64,000 nt of DNA from Micromonospora lupini (GTDB lineage: Bacteria; Actinomycetota; Actinomycetes; Mycobacteriales; Micromonosporaceae), in the NCBI RefSeq assembly GCF_026342015.1, contig NZ_JAPENL010000002.1, positions 2,671,001 through 2,735,000 of the forward strand, given 5' to 3'. Positions 34,044 to 43,574 of this stretch are shown one piece after another; positions within the stretch are counted from its first letter, which is position 1, and the number at the start of each line of letters is the position of its first letter. The position numbers were made by a program, and so were the translations under genes. The notes below the pieces were generated by a model, which was given only the letters and a program-made list of their open reading frames with translations, did not search any database and was not told where the DNA came from.

Positions 34044-34430
34044 ATGGCGCGGGGCCCCGTACTGGTGATTGGTCTTGATCCGGTTCGGATCCCGGGCTGG
34101 GACCCGGCGCCGGTCGTGGCGGCGATAGCGCGCGGTCAGGCCCGTTTCGCGGAGCACGACGTCGAGGCCGACCTGTGCCTGGTGGCGCCCGACGACAACC
34201 CCGAAGCCGCTGTCGTCGAGGCGCTGACCCGCAGGGACTACGCCTGCGTGGTGGTCGGCGGCGGCATCCGCAAGCACGAGCCCCTGCTTCCGCTCTTCGA
34301 GAAGATGGTCAATCTCGTCCGGCAGCATGCTCCCGGCGCGGCGATCGCCTTCAACAGCACCCCGGAGGACACTGCCGACGCCGCGCTGCGGTGGCTGCCC
34401 CACGACACGGGCGGACACCGCACCCCATGA
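34044..34430 (+). CDS. Conserved hypothetical alpha/beta protein
   Basis: 128 residues from the ATG at 34044, with AGGAG seven bases upstream. The pattern GPVLVIGLDPVRIPGW, then ACVVVGGGIRKHEPLLPLFEKMVNLV and IAFNSTPEDTADAALRWLP, suggests a small Rossmann- or flavodoxin-like fold. No catalytic motif that I can name and no signal peptide. It converges on the MBL hydrolase gene (10 nt between stops). Function unknown. Confidence 0.72.
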   Translation: MARGPVLVIGLDPVRIPGWDPAPVVAAIARGQARFAEHDVEADLCLVAPDDNPEAAVVEALTRRDYACVVVGGGIRKHEPLLPLFEKMVNLVRQHAPGAAIAFNSTPEDTADAALRWLPHDTGGHRTP

Positions 34431-34440
34431 CGTCGGGCGG

Positions 34441-35283
34441 TCAGCTCTTGGCCGCGTGCGCGGAGTTCCAGGCCACCGACCGGTTGATCCGGTCGGGGTA
34501 GCGGCGGATCATCGCCGCGTACAGGGCCTCGGCGTTGTCCGCGCGCTCTGCTTCGGCGGCGAACGCGTCCAGGTACTGGCGGGTCTGCTCGATCGTGTCC
34601 GGGTCGTCGTCGGCCCCGTCGGGCTTGTGCCCGGCGATCACCACGGACGGCCGCAGCGCGGCGACCGTGTCGAGGGCGGCGTGCCACCGTTGCATCCCGC
34701 CGTTGCCCGCCTCGGCGAGGTAGAGGTGGACCCCGTTGTAGACCGCGTCCCCCGCGACGACCAGATCGAGCGACGGCACGTGCAGCACCGTCGTGTCGTC
34801 GGTGTCGGTGTGGCCGACCTCGACCGCCACCAGTTTCTCGCCCTCAAGCTCGATAGTGGTGTCGTCCAGAGTTTCTGCGATCGGTGGATTCTCGGCGATC
34901 TGGTCCGGGAAGCCCTTGCGCCAGAAACCGTCGAGCCACTGCTCGCCGAGCTGCTGGCGCATGTGTTCCACCACCGACCGGGTGGCGACCATCCGCGCGT
35001 CGGGGAAGCGTTCCAGGACGGCGGACGCTCCGAAGAAGTGGTCGCCGTGCCCGTGGGTGACGTAGATGGTGGTGAGGTTGCGGCCGCTGGCGGCGACCCA
35101 GTCGGCAAGCGCGCGTCCCTCGTCCATGGTCAGGAGGGCGTCGACGAGCACCGCGTCGCGATCTCCGAAGATCAGCGTCGAGCTGGTGGGTGACCACACC
35201 TCGCCCTTCTCGCCGGGCGGGACGCTCGCGGCGACGACCGGTTTGGGTCCCGCGACGTACGTTCTTCTGCTCAGTGCCGCCAT
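34441..35283 (-). CDS. MBL-fold metallo-hydrolase
   Basis: 280 residues, ATG start. Metal-binding motif THGHGDH at 76-82 (His77, His79, Asp81, His82), further ligands in VEVGHTDTD (about 155) and VVAGDAVYNG, and C-terminal VVIAGHK. No signal peptide. The C-terminal 60 residues are helical with LYAAMIRRYPDRINRSVAW. Resembles single-domain MBL proteins annotated only at family level; could be a thioesterase, lactonase or quercetinase-like enzyme. A 289-nt gap separates it from the divergent protease gene. Confidence 0.9.
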   Translation of the reverse strand: MAALSRRTYVAGPKPVVAASVPPGEKGEVWSPTSSTLIFGDRDAVLVDALLTMDEGRALADWVAASGRNLTTIYVTHGHGDHFFGASAVLERFPDARMVATRSVVEHMRQQLGEQWLDGFWRKGFPDQIAENPPIAETLDDTTIELEGEKLVAVEVGHTDTDDTTVLHVPSLDLVVAGDAVYNGVHLYLAEAGNGGMQRWHAALDTVAALRPSVVIAGHKPDGADDDPDTIEQTRQYLDAFAAEAERADNAEALYAAMIRRYPDRINRSVAWNSAHAAKS

Positions 35284-35572
35284 CCTGGGCCCCCGAATCC
35301 ACAGGTACTCGCGGTTTCAGTACACCAAGACCGGACTGCGGCCGAGCGGGAATGACGGAAGACGGCCGGGCTGTCCATTGTTGTCGGTCGGCTGGTGCAG
35401 CACGCCGACGGCGTGGAGGGAACAGGTCGGCGGGGTGAGATGGATCGCTCCCACGATCGGTCGAGGGACATGGTTGCCTCGGGCTACCGTGTCGTCGGTC
35501 GAATGATCAACGTGAGCCGCTGGCACGCCGGCCGGGTCACGGGCACCGGGTCAGACCCCCGAAGGAGGTTCC

Positions 35573-37798
35573 ATGGCACGCACCCGCACCGCTGGGGCGC
35601 TCGCCGCCGTCCTCGTCCTACCGGCCCTCTCCGTCGTCGTCACGACGTCACCGGCAGCGGCGGAATCCGCCGCGTCGAAGGCCCCGCCGCCGAGTGACAT
35701 GCGTGAGCTCACCCGCAAGGACTTCACACTCGATGGGCGGCCCGTCGAGACGCCTTCGCGCTACCAGCCGCGTACGGACGCGCGCCGGCAGGCGCAGAAG
35801 GCCACCGGCGAGACGCCGGCGGTCGGTACGGTCCGGCAGTGGCTCGGCCTCGACGACGTGCAGGGCACCGTCTACCGCAAGGACTACACGCTGCGGGCGG
35901 TCGGCGAGCACATCGAGGTCTGGGTCGCCAACGACCTGGCATTCCCGGCCGGCGACTGCCGGGCCCAGGTGCCGTCCTCGACGCAGATCACCGACACGCA
36001 GGTGCAGCACCTCGTCGACGAGTTCGACCACAACATGTACCCGAAGGAGACCAACGCCTTCAGCACCCCGCCGGACCGGGACGGCACGAACGCCCAGATC
36101 GGGCCGGACGCCGACGGCAAGGGTGGCGTCTACACGGGCGCGGGCGACAAGACCGTCACCCTCGTGGACAACGTGCGCGACGACAATTACTACACGTTCC
36201 CGGCCGCGCCGACCTACGTCGCCGGGTTCTTCTCGGCGCAGTTCAACGAGCTGCTCGACCGCAACGTGATGACCGTCGACGCGTTCGACTGGCTGCACCG
36301 GATGACGGCGAACCCGCCGGACGAGCCCACCGCCGACCTGTGCACCAGTCGTAGCGCGCGGCCGAACAGCTACGAGGGCACGTTCGCGCACGAGTGGCAG
36401 CACCTGGCGCACTACTACACCGACCCGTTCGAGGGTAACTGGATCAACGAGGGTCTCTCCGACTTCGCCATGTCGCTCACCGGTTACAGCAACTCGAAGG
36501 CAACCGTCTTCGACCGGGGAGCGGACAGCCACCTCTACTGCTACCAGGGGTTCGGCACCGTCCAGACGCCGTACAACACGAACCCCCGCGAGTGCGGCGG
36601 GCCGGAGAACTCCCTGACCCTCTGGGACGAGAGCCCCGACCCGAACGCGGTGCTCGCCGACTACGGCAGCGCGTACTCGATGATGATGTTCCTGTACGAC
36701 CGCTACGGCGCGGCCTTCATGTCCCGGCTGCACCGAGACGGCGAACGGCAGGGCATCGCGAGCCTCGACGCCGAGCTGGAGACCGTCGGAGTGCACGACG
36801 TCTACCAGGTCGTCCACGACTTCCAGTCGATGACCCTGCTGGACAAGCTCGTCGGCGAGTCGAAGCTCGGCGTCACCCTCGGCGTCTCCAAGAGCCGGGT
36901 CACCACGCCGAGCCTGCGCTCCACAGTCAACCTGGCCAGCACGGCGGCCAACGGCACGCCTGGCGTCGCGCCGAACGGGGCCGACTACGTGCAGCTGGGC
37001 GCCGCGAAGGGCAAGGTGCTCACCGGTCGCGATCTGCGGTCGGTGAAGTTCCAGGGCGCGAAGACCCTGCCGGCGCTCCCGCTGGCGTGGACGAGCACCA
37101 CCCAGGATCCGGACCGTCCGGGCAACGCCGTCCTGTTCTCCGGCAACGCCAACAGCCTGGACTCGGCGGCCGTCACCTCCGTCGAGGTGCCGACCGCGGA
37201 CCCGACGCTGCGGTTCCTCGCAAAGTACGGCGCGGAGTTCGGCTTCGACTACGGCTACGTGACCGTGTCGACCGACGGCGGCGCGACGTACACGGCGATC
37301 CCCGGTGACCACACGGTCGAGGGTCCCCTCGGGCCGGCGCTGAACGGCACGACCGACGGATTCGAGGCACGCTCGTACGACCTGTCGGCGTACGCCGGCA
37401 AGACCGTGCTGCTCGGCTTCCGCTACGTCAGCGACGGCGGCGTCAACGAGGGCGGGCTGCTGCTCGACGACATCACCCTCGGCGGGAGGACGATAAGCGA
37501 CGGCTCCAGCCTGACGCCGTTCGACTCGCCCACCGAGATCCGCCCGACCCAGGTCAAGAACTGGAACCTGCGGCTCATCGGCATCGACGAGAAGCACTCG
37601 ATCGCCTGGCAGTTCGAGTCGAACGGCAAGTCCGAGGTCACGATCGGCAAGGTGCAGTTGGCAGTTCTTGACGCGTTCCCCAAGGTCGTTGCCGTGGTGG
37701 CGTACGACGAGCCGACCGAGCAGGTGACGCAGTACGCGCCGTACCAGCTCACCGTCAACGGCGTCGTACAGCCCGGAGGAGCCAGCTCGCTGAGCTGA
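35573..37798 (+). CDS. Secreted zinc metalloprotease (immune inhibitor A/M6-like, HEWQH)
   Basis: 741 residues, ATG start with a strong GAAGGAGG site. Signal peptide to about residue 29. A propeptide-like region (30-90) leads to the catalytic domain, where HEWQH near 272 and the downstream NEGLSDFAM form a gluzincin-type zinc site. C-terminal part: Ig- or jelly-roll-like domain (about 500-660) with VSTDGGATYTAIPG and LLLDDITLGG, the module seen in immune inhibitor A proteases. The exact peptidase family (M6 or M30) is unclear from motif alone. Likely a nutrient-scavenging exoenzyme. Confidence 0.85.
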   Translation: MARTRTAGALAAVLVLPALSVVVTTSPAAAESAASKAPPPSDMRELTRKDFTLDGRPVETPSRYQPRTDARRQAQKATGETPAVGTVRQWLGLDDVQGTVYRKDYTLRAVGEHIEVWVANDLAFPAGDCRAQVPSSTQITDTQVQHLVDEFDHNMYPKETNAFSTPPDRDGTNAQIGPDADGKGGVYTGAGDKTVTLVDNVRDDNYYTFPAAPTYVAGFFSAQFNELLDRNVMTVDAFDWLHRMTANPPDEPTADLCTSRSARPNSYEGTFAHEWQHLAHYYTDPFEGNWINEGLSDFAMSLTGYSNSKATVFDRGADSHLYCYQGFGTVQTPYNTNPRECGGPENSLTLWDESPDPNAVLADYGSAYSMMMFLYDRYGAAFMSRLHRDGERQGIASLDAELETVGVHDVYQVVHDFQSMTLLDKLVGESKLGVTLGVSKSRVTTPSLRSTVNLASTAANGTPGVAPNGADYVQLGAAKGKVLTGRDLRSVKFQGAKTLPALPLAWTSTTQDPDRPGNAVLFSGNANSLDSAAVTSVEVPTADPTLRFLAKYGAEFGFDYGYVTVSTDGGATYTAIPGDHTVEGPLGPALNGTTDGFEARSYDLSAYAGKTVLLGFRYVSDGGVNEGGLLLDDITLGGRTISDGSSLTPFDSPTEIRPTQVKNWNLRLIGIDEKHSIAWQFESNGKSEVTIGKVQLAVLDAFPKVVAVVAYDEPTEQVTQYAPYQLTVNGVVQPGGASSLS

Positions 37799-37915
37799 TC
37801 TCCGCCCCGTCGCGGGGGCACCTACCGTCCTGGCCGGCGGCGGGTGCCCCCGCGTCGCGTTCCGGCGGGCGCGGTGGCGCCGGATAGGTTCGGGCGCGCC
37901 GGGTAAGCGGCGCGC

Positions 37916-39130
37916 GTGCCCGTCAACCAGGAGCCGGAGACCGACGGCGACCCGGCACCGCACGGATGGCTCGGGGCTCGCCGGATGGTCGCCGGTCTGC
38001 GGGAGCGGGCACACGAGGGGCTCCGCTCCCGCACCTGGCGGCTACGCCTGTACGGCCTGCTCGCGGTGCAGGCCGGCATCGCGGCGGCGATCGCCTGGTT
38101 CGTGACGCACCAATTCCTGCACAACCCGTCCCCGGTCCTCGCGCCCACCACCGCGGTCGGCATCGTGGCCGCCTCGATGGGGTCACGCCTGCGGCGCACC
38201 GTCGAGCTGCTGGTCGGGGTGATCCTCGGGCTGGCCGTCGGCGACACCCTCATGCCGTTCTTCGGCATCGGAGCCTGGCAGACAGGCGTGGTCGTCGTGC
38301 TGGCGATCGTCCTCGCCATCCTGTTCAAGGGCGGTGGTTCGCTGCTCACCCAGGCCGGTGGCACCGCGGTCCTCATCGCCACCCTGGAGCCACCCGTGCG
38401 CGACCTGTCCGTCCCCCGCTTCGTCGACGCGGCGGTCGGCGGACTGGTCGGGCTGGCTGTCGGACTGCTGCTGGTGCCCATCCATCCGCAGCGGACGCTG
38501 CTACGGCTGGCCGAGCCCGTCGTCGGACCGGCGGCCGCCACCATCCACGAGCTGGCCGCGGCGCTGCGGAGCCGCGACCTCGCCGACGCCGAGCGGAGCC
38601 TGCGCCGGTTGCGGGAACTCGGCCCCCGGCTGGCCGCCCTGAACGACGGGCTCAGCGCCGCCCAGGAGGTGGGGCGGCTGGCGCCCCTGCGCTGGCGGGA
38701 GCGCGACTCCCTGGCCTTCCACACGGCGTCGATCCAGCATCTGGACCGTAGCCTGCACAGCTGCCGCTCCCTGTCCCGACGACTCACGACGGCGCTCAAG
38801 GACGAGGAACCCATCCCCGAGGAGTTTCCCGCGGCCATCGACCTGCTGGCCTCCGCCGTGCTGACCCTGCGCTGGACGATCCAGAACGGTGCGGAGCCGC
38901 GGGAGGCCCGCGAGCAGATCCTGATGGGTGTCGAGATGATCGGACGGGCGCAGGGGGAGGCCGTGCGGGATCCCACCCGACCGCACATCCACCGTCTGGG
39001 CTACTCCGGGTTGATCGCCGCAGGCGAGTTTCGCACGGCCGCCCACGACCTGCTCGTCGCCAGCGGGCTGGACGCCGAGAGTGCGGCGGTGCTGGTGCGG
39101 AGGGCGGTGGACGGGTACCGGCGCAACTGA
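37916..39130 (+). CDS. FUSC-family membrane protein (aromatic acid exporter-like)
   Basis: 404 residues, GTG start. Six or so membrane helices between about 45 and 190 with GIVAASMGSRLRRTVELLVGVILGL, the FUSC/ArAE signature region, followed by a long cytoplasmic helical domain (200-404). Proteins of this group export aromatic carboxylic acids or are linked to fusaric-acid resistance; in actinobacteria the cargo is unknown. Single gene, 117 nt after the protease stop. Confidence 0.87.
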   Translation: MPVNQEPETDGDPAPHGWLGARRMVAGLRERAHEGLRSRTWRLRLYGLLAVQAGIAAAIAWFVTHQFLHNPSPVLAPTTAVGIVAASMGSRLRRTVELLVGVILGLAVGDTLMPFFGIGAWQTGVVVVLAIVLAILFKGGGSLLTQAGGTAVLIATLEPPVRDLSVPRFVDAAVGGLVGLAVGLLLVPIHPQRTLLRLAEPVVGPAAATIHELAAALRSRDLADAERSLRRLRELGPRLAALNDGLSAAQEVGRLAPLRWRERDSLAFHTASIQHLDRSLHSCRSLSRRLTTALKDEEPIPEEFPAAIDLLASAVLTLRWTIQNGAEPREAREQILMGVEMIGRAQGEAVRDPTRPHIHRLGYSGLIAAGEFRTAAHDLLVASGLDAESAAVLVRRAVDGYRRN

Positions 39131-39152
39131 GGGGAAGACTCGGCACGCCAGG

Positions 39153-39578
39153 TCACGTCGCCCTCCCCGCGGAGAGCACGTCGAGGTAGTGCGGGTTGGT
39201 CATGACGCCCAGCACGTTGCCGAACGGGTCGACAACCGCCGCGGTGACGAACCCCTCGTCCCCGTGCGGCGTGATCGGCTGGTACTCCGTCGCGCCCAGG
39301 GCCAGGAGCCGCGCCACGGTGGCGTCGAGGTCGTCGACGTGCCAGTGCATGACGGCGCCGCCCGGCCCGGTCACCGCGCCGGGTGGCGCGTACCGGCGGT
39401 CGATGATGCCCAGCTCCGCCTGGTAGTCGCCCACGCGGAACTCCGTGTAGGCCGGACGTCCGTCGGGACCGGGCCGCGAGAAGTACGCGTCCTGGCCCAG
39501 GAACTGGGCGTACCACTCGGTGGCCGCCGCCACGTCGTCCGCCCAGACGTTCAGCGTGGCGAATCCGCGCAGGCTCAT
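39153..39578 (-). CDS. VOC (glyoxalase/bleomycin resistance) family protein
   Basis: 141 residues, ATG start. One pair of beta-alpha-beta-beta-beta modules: FATLNVWADDVAAATEWYAQFLG, then VMHWHVDDLDATVARLLALGATE and VVDPFGNVLGVMTNP. The single-domain length matches small VOC proteins. Metal-binding residues cannot be assigned with certainty, so it may be a lyase, dioxygenase or binding protein. Divergent from the GH15 gene (143 nt). Confidence 0.9.
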   Translation of the reverse strand: MSLRGFATLNVWADDVAAATEWYAQFLGQDAYFSRPGPDGRPAYTEFRVGDYQAELGIIDRRYAPPGAVTGPGGAVMHWHVDDLDATVARLLALGATEYQPITPHGDEGFVTAAVVDPFGNVLGVMTNPHYLDVLSAGRAT

Positions 39579-39721
39579 CCGGTGTCCTCTCGTCGTTGGC
39601 GTCCGGTGTCACGCTATCGGCGGGCACCGACACGTTCGTCCCACACGGAGATGACGGGCCGTGTAGCGCGCGGTATCCGGGGTAGTCGCCGCCGTCAGCC
39701 CGACGAGCGGCGGGAGCCCAC

Positions 39722-41554
39722 GTGGAGACGACGTACCCCGCGGTGGAGGAGCACGGCCTGATCGGCGACCTGCAGACCGCAGCGCTGATCAGCAAGGACG
39801 GCACGATCGACTGGTTCTGCGCGCCACGCTTCGACTCGCCGAGCGTCTTCGCCGCCCTGCTTGACCGTCGCAGGGGCGGGCACTTCCAGCTCTCGCCGGA
39901 CGGCGTCGAGTACACGAGCAAGCAGCTCTACCTGCCCGGTACGCCGATCCTGATCACCCGCTTCCACAGCGCCGACGGTGTGGGGGAGCTGGTGGACTTC
40001 ATGCCCGTCACCGGTGCGCAGGCCACCGACCAGCATCGGTTGATCCGGCTGGTCCGGATGGTCCGGGGAAGCATGCGCTTCCGCTTCGACTGCCGGCCAC
40101 GGTTCAACTACGGGCGGGATCCGTACGAGCTCGAGGTCCATCCGGAGGGCGACGTCTTCCGCAGCTCGACCCTCTCCCTCACCCTGACCCCCTTCAAGAA
40201 CGCGGAGCGGCTAATCGACGCCGGGGCGATCCGTCGGGACGCGGAGGGCGTCTGCGTCCGCTACGAGCTGCACGGCGGCGACATCGGCGGCGTCGTCCTG
40301 GAGACGGACTGCCCGCACGCGCCCCGGGCGCTCAGCATCGAGCAGGCCTGTGAACTGCTCGCCGAGACCCGCGACCACTGGCGGCGGTGGATCGGCCGCT
40401 CCACCTACACCGGTCGCTGGCGGGAGATGGTCGAACGGTCCGCGATGACGCTCAAGCTCATGACGTACGCCCCGACGGGTGCTCTGGTCGCCGCGCCGAC
40501 GGCCGGGTTGCCGGAGCAGATCGGCGGGCCGCGGAACTGGGACTACCGCTACACGTGGATCCGGGACGCCTCGTTCTCGGTGCACGCGCTGCTCAGCATC
40601 GGTTTCACAGACGAGGCGGAGAAGTATCTTCTCTGGCTCGACGGGCGCATCCGGGACGCCCGCGACGGTGACGTCCCCCTCCAGGTGATGTACCGGATCG
40701 ACGGCTCACCGGACCTCCCCGAGGAGGTGCTGGGTTATCTGGAGGGGTACCGCGGCTCGGCGCCGGTGCGAATCGGCAACGGCGCGGCGGGCCAACTGCA
40801 GCTCGACATCTACGGCGAGGCGCTCCTGGCTCTGGATCTCGCCAGCCGAAACGGGCTTTTCGTCTCGTACGAGGCGTGGCGGAAGACGGCGGGGTTGATG
40901 GACTGGCTCTGCGACCACTGGGACCAGCCCGAGGACGGCATCTGGGAAACCCGGTCCGGCCGGCAGGACTTCACCTACGGGCGGTTGATGGCCTGGGTGG
41001 CGTTGGACCGTGCCATCCGTCTCGCGAAGCGCCATGGACGTCCCGGCGACACGGCCCGCTGGACCATCGAGCGCAACGCCGTCTACGAGCAGCTCATGGC
41101 ACGTGGATTCCATCCCGGACGTGGCGCGTTCGTGCAGCACTACGGCACCGACATCCTGGACGCGTCGCTCCTCGCGATGCCTGGGCTCGGCTTCATCTCG
41201 CCTACCGATCCGATGTGGGAGTCGACGCTGCGCGCGATGGACGGCGACCTGGTCTCCGACAGCCTCGTCTACCGCTACGACCCGAAGGCCTCGCCGGACG
41301 GGCTCGCCGGCTCCGAGGGCACCTTCAGCATGTGCACCTTCTGGTACGTCCAGGCCCTCGCCCAGTCCGGCCGGCTCGACGACGCCCGGCTGACGTTCGA
41401 GAAGATGCTGACGTACAGCACGCCGTTGGGGCTCTACTCGGAGGAGATCGCCCCCACAGGTGAGCAGATCGGCAACTTCCCGCAGGCGTTCAGCCACCTC
41501 TCGCTGATCAGCACGGCGCATCACCTCGACGACCTCCTCGACCGCGAGCGCTGA
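39722..41554 (+). CDS. Cytoplasmic GH15 glycoside hydrolase (glucoamylase/trehalase-like)
   Basis: 610 residues, GTG start. N-terminal beta domain with IGDLQTAALISKDGTIDWFCAPRFDSP, then the alpha/alpha barrel: GGPRNWDYRYTWIRDASFSVHALL, WETRSGRQDFTYGRLMAWVALDRA and GLYSEEIAPTGEQIGNFPQAF, where the Glu pair and the catalytic acid of GH15 lie. No signal peptide. Actinobacterial GH15 enzymes of this length are often acid trehalases or glucan hydrolases. Monocistronic by context. Confidence 0.94.
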   Translation: METTYPAVEEHGLIGDLQTAALISKDGTIDWFCAPRFDSPSVFAALLDRRRGGHFQLSPDGVEYTSKQLYLPGTPILITRFHSADGVGELVDFMPVTGAQATDQHRLIRLVRMVRGSMRFRFDCRPRFNYGRDPYELEVHPEGDVFRSSTLSLTLTPFKNAERLIDAGAIRRDAEGVCVRYELHGGDIGGVVLETDCPHAPRALSIEQACELLAETRDHWRRWIGRSTYTGRWREMVERSAMTLKLMTYAPTGALVAAPTAGLPEQIGGPRNWDYRYTWIRDASFSVHALLSIGFTDEAEKYLLWLDGRIRDARDGDVPLQVMYRIDGSPDLPEEVLGYLEGYRGSAPVRIGNGAAGQLQLDIYGEALLALDLASRNGLFVSYEAWRKTAGLMDWLCDHWDQPEDGIWETRSGRQDFTYGRLMAWVALDRAIRLAKRHGRPGDTARWTIERNAVYEQLMARGFHPGRGAFVQHYGTDILDASLLAMPGLGFISPTDPMWESTLRAMDGDLVSDSLVYRYDPKASPDGLAGSEGTFSMCTFWYVQALAQSGRLDDARLTFEKMLTYSTPLGLYSEEIAPTGEQIGNFPQAFSHLSLISTAHHLDDLLDRER

Positions 41555-41569
41555 CCGCAGGCGCACTCC

Positions 41570-42409
41570 TCAGAAGAGGGTCAGGGGTTCGACAGGCATC
41601 GGTTCGGGCAGGGCGTCGAGGCCGGGCACGCGTGCTCGTACCTCGTCGTGAAACCGGCGGGCGAGCTGCGGCGCGTCGGCGTTGTCAGGTGTGTGGACGA
41701 ACATGGTGGGGGAGCGACCCTCGCGCAGCCAGTCGGCGGTGACCTCGACCCAGCGTCGCCACCCCTGCACCGTTCGGGCGCTGTCGTCGCGGCCCAGGTA
41801 GCGGACGATCGGGCGGTCGGTAAGCGCGACCGACCGCAGCGGCACCCGTGGCTTCTTGGTCCAGGCGTCGCGTTCCGCGTCGCTTGTCGGCGGGCTGGTG
41901 AAGAACGCAGTGGTGTCGAAGGGAATCCACTCGGCCGAGGCCGCGGTGAGGGTCTCCTCGAGCAGCCGGATCGCGCGGGGTTCGGTGAAGAACGCGGGAT
42001 GGCGAACCTCCACGGCGTACCGGTGGGAGCGGGGGAGCTGGCCGAGGAACCGGCCGAGGGCGGGCACGTCGGCCGGGGAGAACGACCCCGGTAGCTGGAT
42101 CCAGAGAGCGTGGGCGCGTGGACCGAGGGGCTCGATCGCGTCCAGGAAGGCGCGCAGCGGGTCGCCGACGTCGGTGAGTCGGCGTTCGTGCGTGACGACC
42201 CTGGGAAGTTTGAGGACGAACCGGAAGCTCGGATCGGTCTGCGCCGCCCACGACGCCACGGTGTCCCGGGCCGGCGTCGCGTAGAACGTCGTGTTTCCCT
42301 CGACGGCGTCGCACCAACTCGCGTAGTGCCGCAGGCGCTCTCCGGACGGTAGCGAGCGACCCGGCCACGACCGGTGACTCCACATCGCGCATCCCACGTG
42401 CAGACGCAT
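41570..42409 (-). CDS. DUF72 family protein
   Basis: 279 residues from the ATG at 42409, which has AGGAGGT just upstream. TIM-barrel-like DUF72: LHVGCAMWSHRSWPG, then VEGNTTFYATP, FVLKLPRVVTHERRL, VEVRHPAFF and MFVHTPDNADAPQLA. The family is widespread and its biochemical activity is not established to my knowledge. It converges on GH15 with 15 nt between stops and is divergent from the glycosyltransferase gene. Confidence 0.93.
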   Translation of the reverse strand: MRLHVGCAMWSHRSWPGRSLPSGERLRHYASWCDAVEGNTTFYATPARDTVASWAAQTDPSFRFVLKLPRVVTHERRLTDVGDPLRAFLDAIEPLGPRAHALWIQLPGSFSPADVPALGRFLGQLPRSHRYAVEVRHPAFFTEPRAIRLLEETLTAASAEWIPFDTTAFFTSPPTSDAERDAWTKKPRVPLRSVALTDRPIVRYLGRDDSARTVQGWRRWVEVTADWLREGRSPTMFVHTPDNADAPQLARRFHDEVRARVPGLDALPEPMPVEPLTLF

Positions 42410-42509
42410 GACCACCTCCTCGAACCGAGCCCGTGCTTGGCCGGAGCCCACCGTATAGGGGTCGGTGCGCCGAGCCGGGCCGGCGGTGCGGCCGGTAGCG
42501 TCCGGCGCC

Positions 42510-43514
42510 ATGCGCGTGCTGTTCGCCAGTCTTGCCTCCGTCGGGCACACCTATCCGCTGATCCCGTTGGCCATCGCCGCCCGCGAGGCCGGTCACGAGG
42601 TCCATTTCGCCGCCGGCGAGGCGGTGCACGCGCCGCTCGCCGCGAACGGCCTACGGCCATTCCGTCCTGGCGACGTCTTCTACGAGGCGTACGCCGAGGA
42701 TCTGGAACCGGAGCTGGTGCGTCTTCGACCCGACCTGGTGGTGCACGAGTGGGGGATGCCGGGAGCCGCCGTCGCCGCCCGTCGGGCGGGCATCCCGGGC
42801 CTGTGGCACGGGTTCGGTCGCCTGTTTCCCGACGGCATCGGCCTCGAACTGCCCACCAGGAACGCCGAGGTCGTCGGCCGCCCGCACCTCGACATCTGGC
42901 CGCCCTCACTGCAGGACGAGACGTTCCTCGGCACCGAGCGTCGGATCGAGCTGCGGCCGGTCGCCTTCTCGACGGCGGCCCCGCTGCCCCCGGAGGTGCG
43001 ACACCGGACGTCCCGCCCATTCATCTATCTGTCCCTCGGGACCGCGTTCGGCACGCCGGAACTGCTCCGGACGGCCATGGCCGGTCTGGCGACGCTGGGT
43101 GCGCAGGTGGTGGTCGCGGCGGGTCGGGTGCCCCCGGAGAAGCTTGGCGAGATTCCCGACGGGGTCACCGTGCACCGCTGGGTGCCGCAGGCGGAGCTGC
43201 TGCCGCTCGTCGACGCGGTGGTGCACCACGGTGGCAGTGGCACCACCCTCGGCGCGCTCGCGGCCGGTGTGCCGCAGGTGCTCATTCCGCAGGGCGCCAA
43301 CCAGTTCGCCGATGCCGCCGCGCTCAGCGCCGCCGGTGTCGCCCTGCGGCTCCTGCCAGGTGAGGTGGACGCGGACGCGGTCGCCGAACAGACTCGCCGT
43401 GTGCTCGCGCCGTACGGTGCGCAGCGTGACGCGGTCCGTGACATCGCCGAGGAGATCGCCCGGATGCCCTCGCCGGCGTCCGTCGCCAAGCGCCTGCCCG
43501 AGTTCGTCGGGTGA
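42510..43514 (+). CDS. GT-B glycosyltransferase (UGT/MGT-like)
   Basis: 334 residues from the ATG at 42510 (MRVLFASLASVGHTYPLIPL). N-terminal acceptor domain with catalytic-type GHTYP motif; C-terminal nucleotide-sugar domain with VHRWVPQAELLPLVDAVV and HHGGSGTTLGALAAGVPQV, the UGT signature also seen in macrolide and polyketide glycosyltransferases. It is somewhat shorter than typical 390-residue members. No sugar biosynthesis or polyketide genes are adjacent, so a housekeeping or detoxifying role (e.g. inactivating macrolides) is as likely as product tailoring. Confidence 0.9.
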   Translation: MRVLFASLASVGHTYPLIPLAIAAREAGHEVHFAAGEAVHAPLAANGLRPFRPGDVFYEAYAEDLEPELVRLRPDLVVHEWGMPGAAVAARRAGIPGLWHGFGRLFPDGIGLELPTRNAEVVGRPHLDIWPPSLQDETFLGTERRIELRPVAFSTAAPLPPEVRHRTSRPFIYLSLGTAFGTPELLRTAMAGLATLGAQVVVAAGRVPPEKLGEIPDGVTVHRWVPQAELLPLVDAVVHHGGSGTTLGALAAGVPQVLIPQGANQFADAAALSAAGVALRLLPGEVDADAVAEQTRRVLAPYGAQRDAVRDIAEEIARMPSPASVAKRLPEFVG

Positions 43515-43526
43515 CCAACGAGAGGG

Positions 43527-43573
43527 CGTCAACTCGAAGTTGACGCCGAGGAGTCGTCAACTTATGGTTGACG
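43527..43573 (+). promoter_or_regulatory. Leaderless promoter buried in two matching 19-bp palindromes
   Basis: Palindrome 1 CGTCAACTCGAAGTTGACG (43527-43545) contains the -35 TTGACG (43540-43545). Palindrome 2 CGTCAACTTATGGTTGACG (43555-43573) contains the -10 TATGGT (43563-43568), at exactly 17-nt spacing. Predicted transcription start is at about 43575, the ATG itself. Both sites share CGTCAAC-N5-GTTGACG and lie 28 bp apart centre to centre. Confidence 0.8.
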
Positions 43574-43574
43574 C

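Noticed and set aside
35648..38014. Very long minus-strand open frame (over 780 codons) opposite the metalloprotease gene
   Set aside because: It is the antisense shadow of a clear secreted protease; the product is Arg/Val/Gly-rich with no domain, an effect of high G+C.
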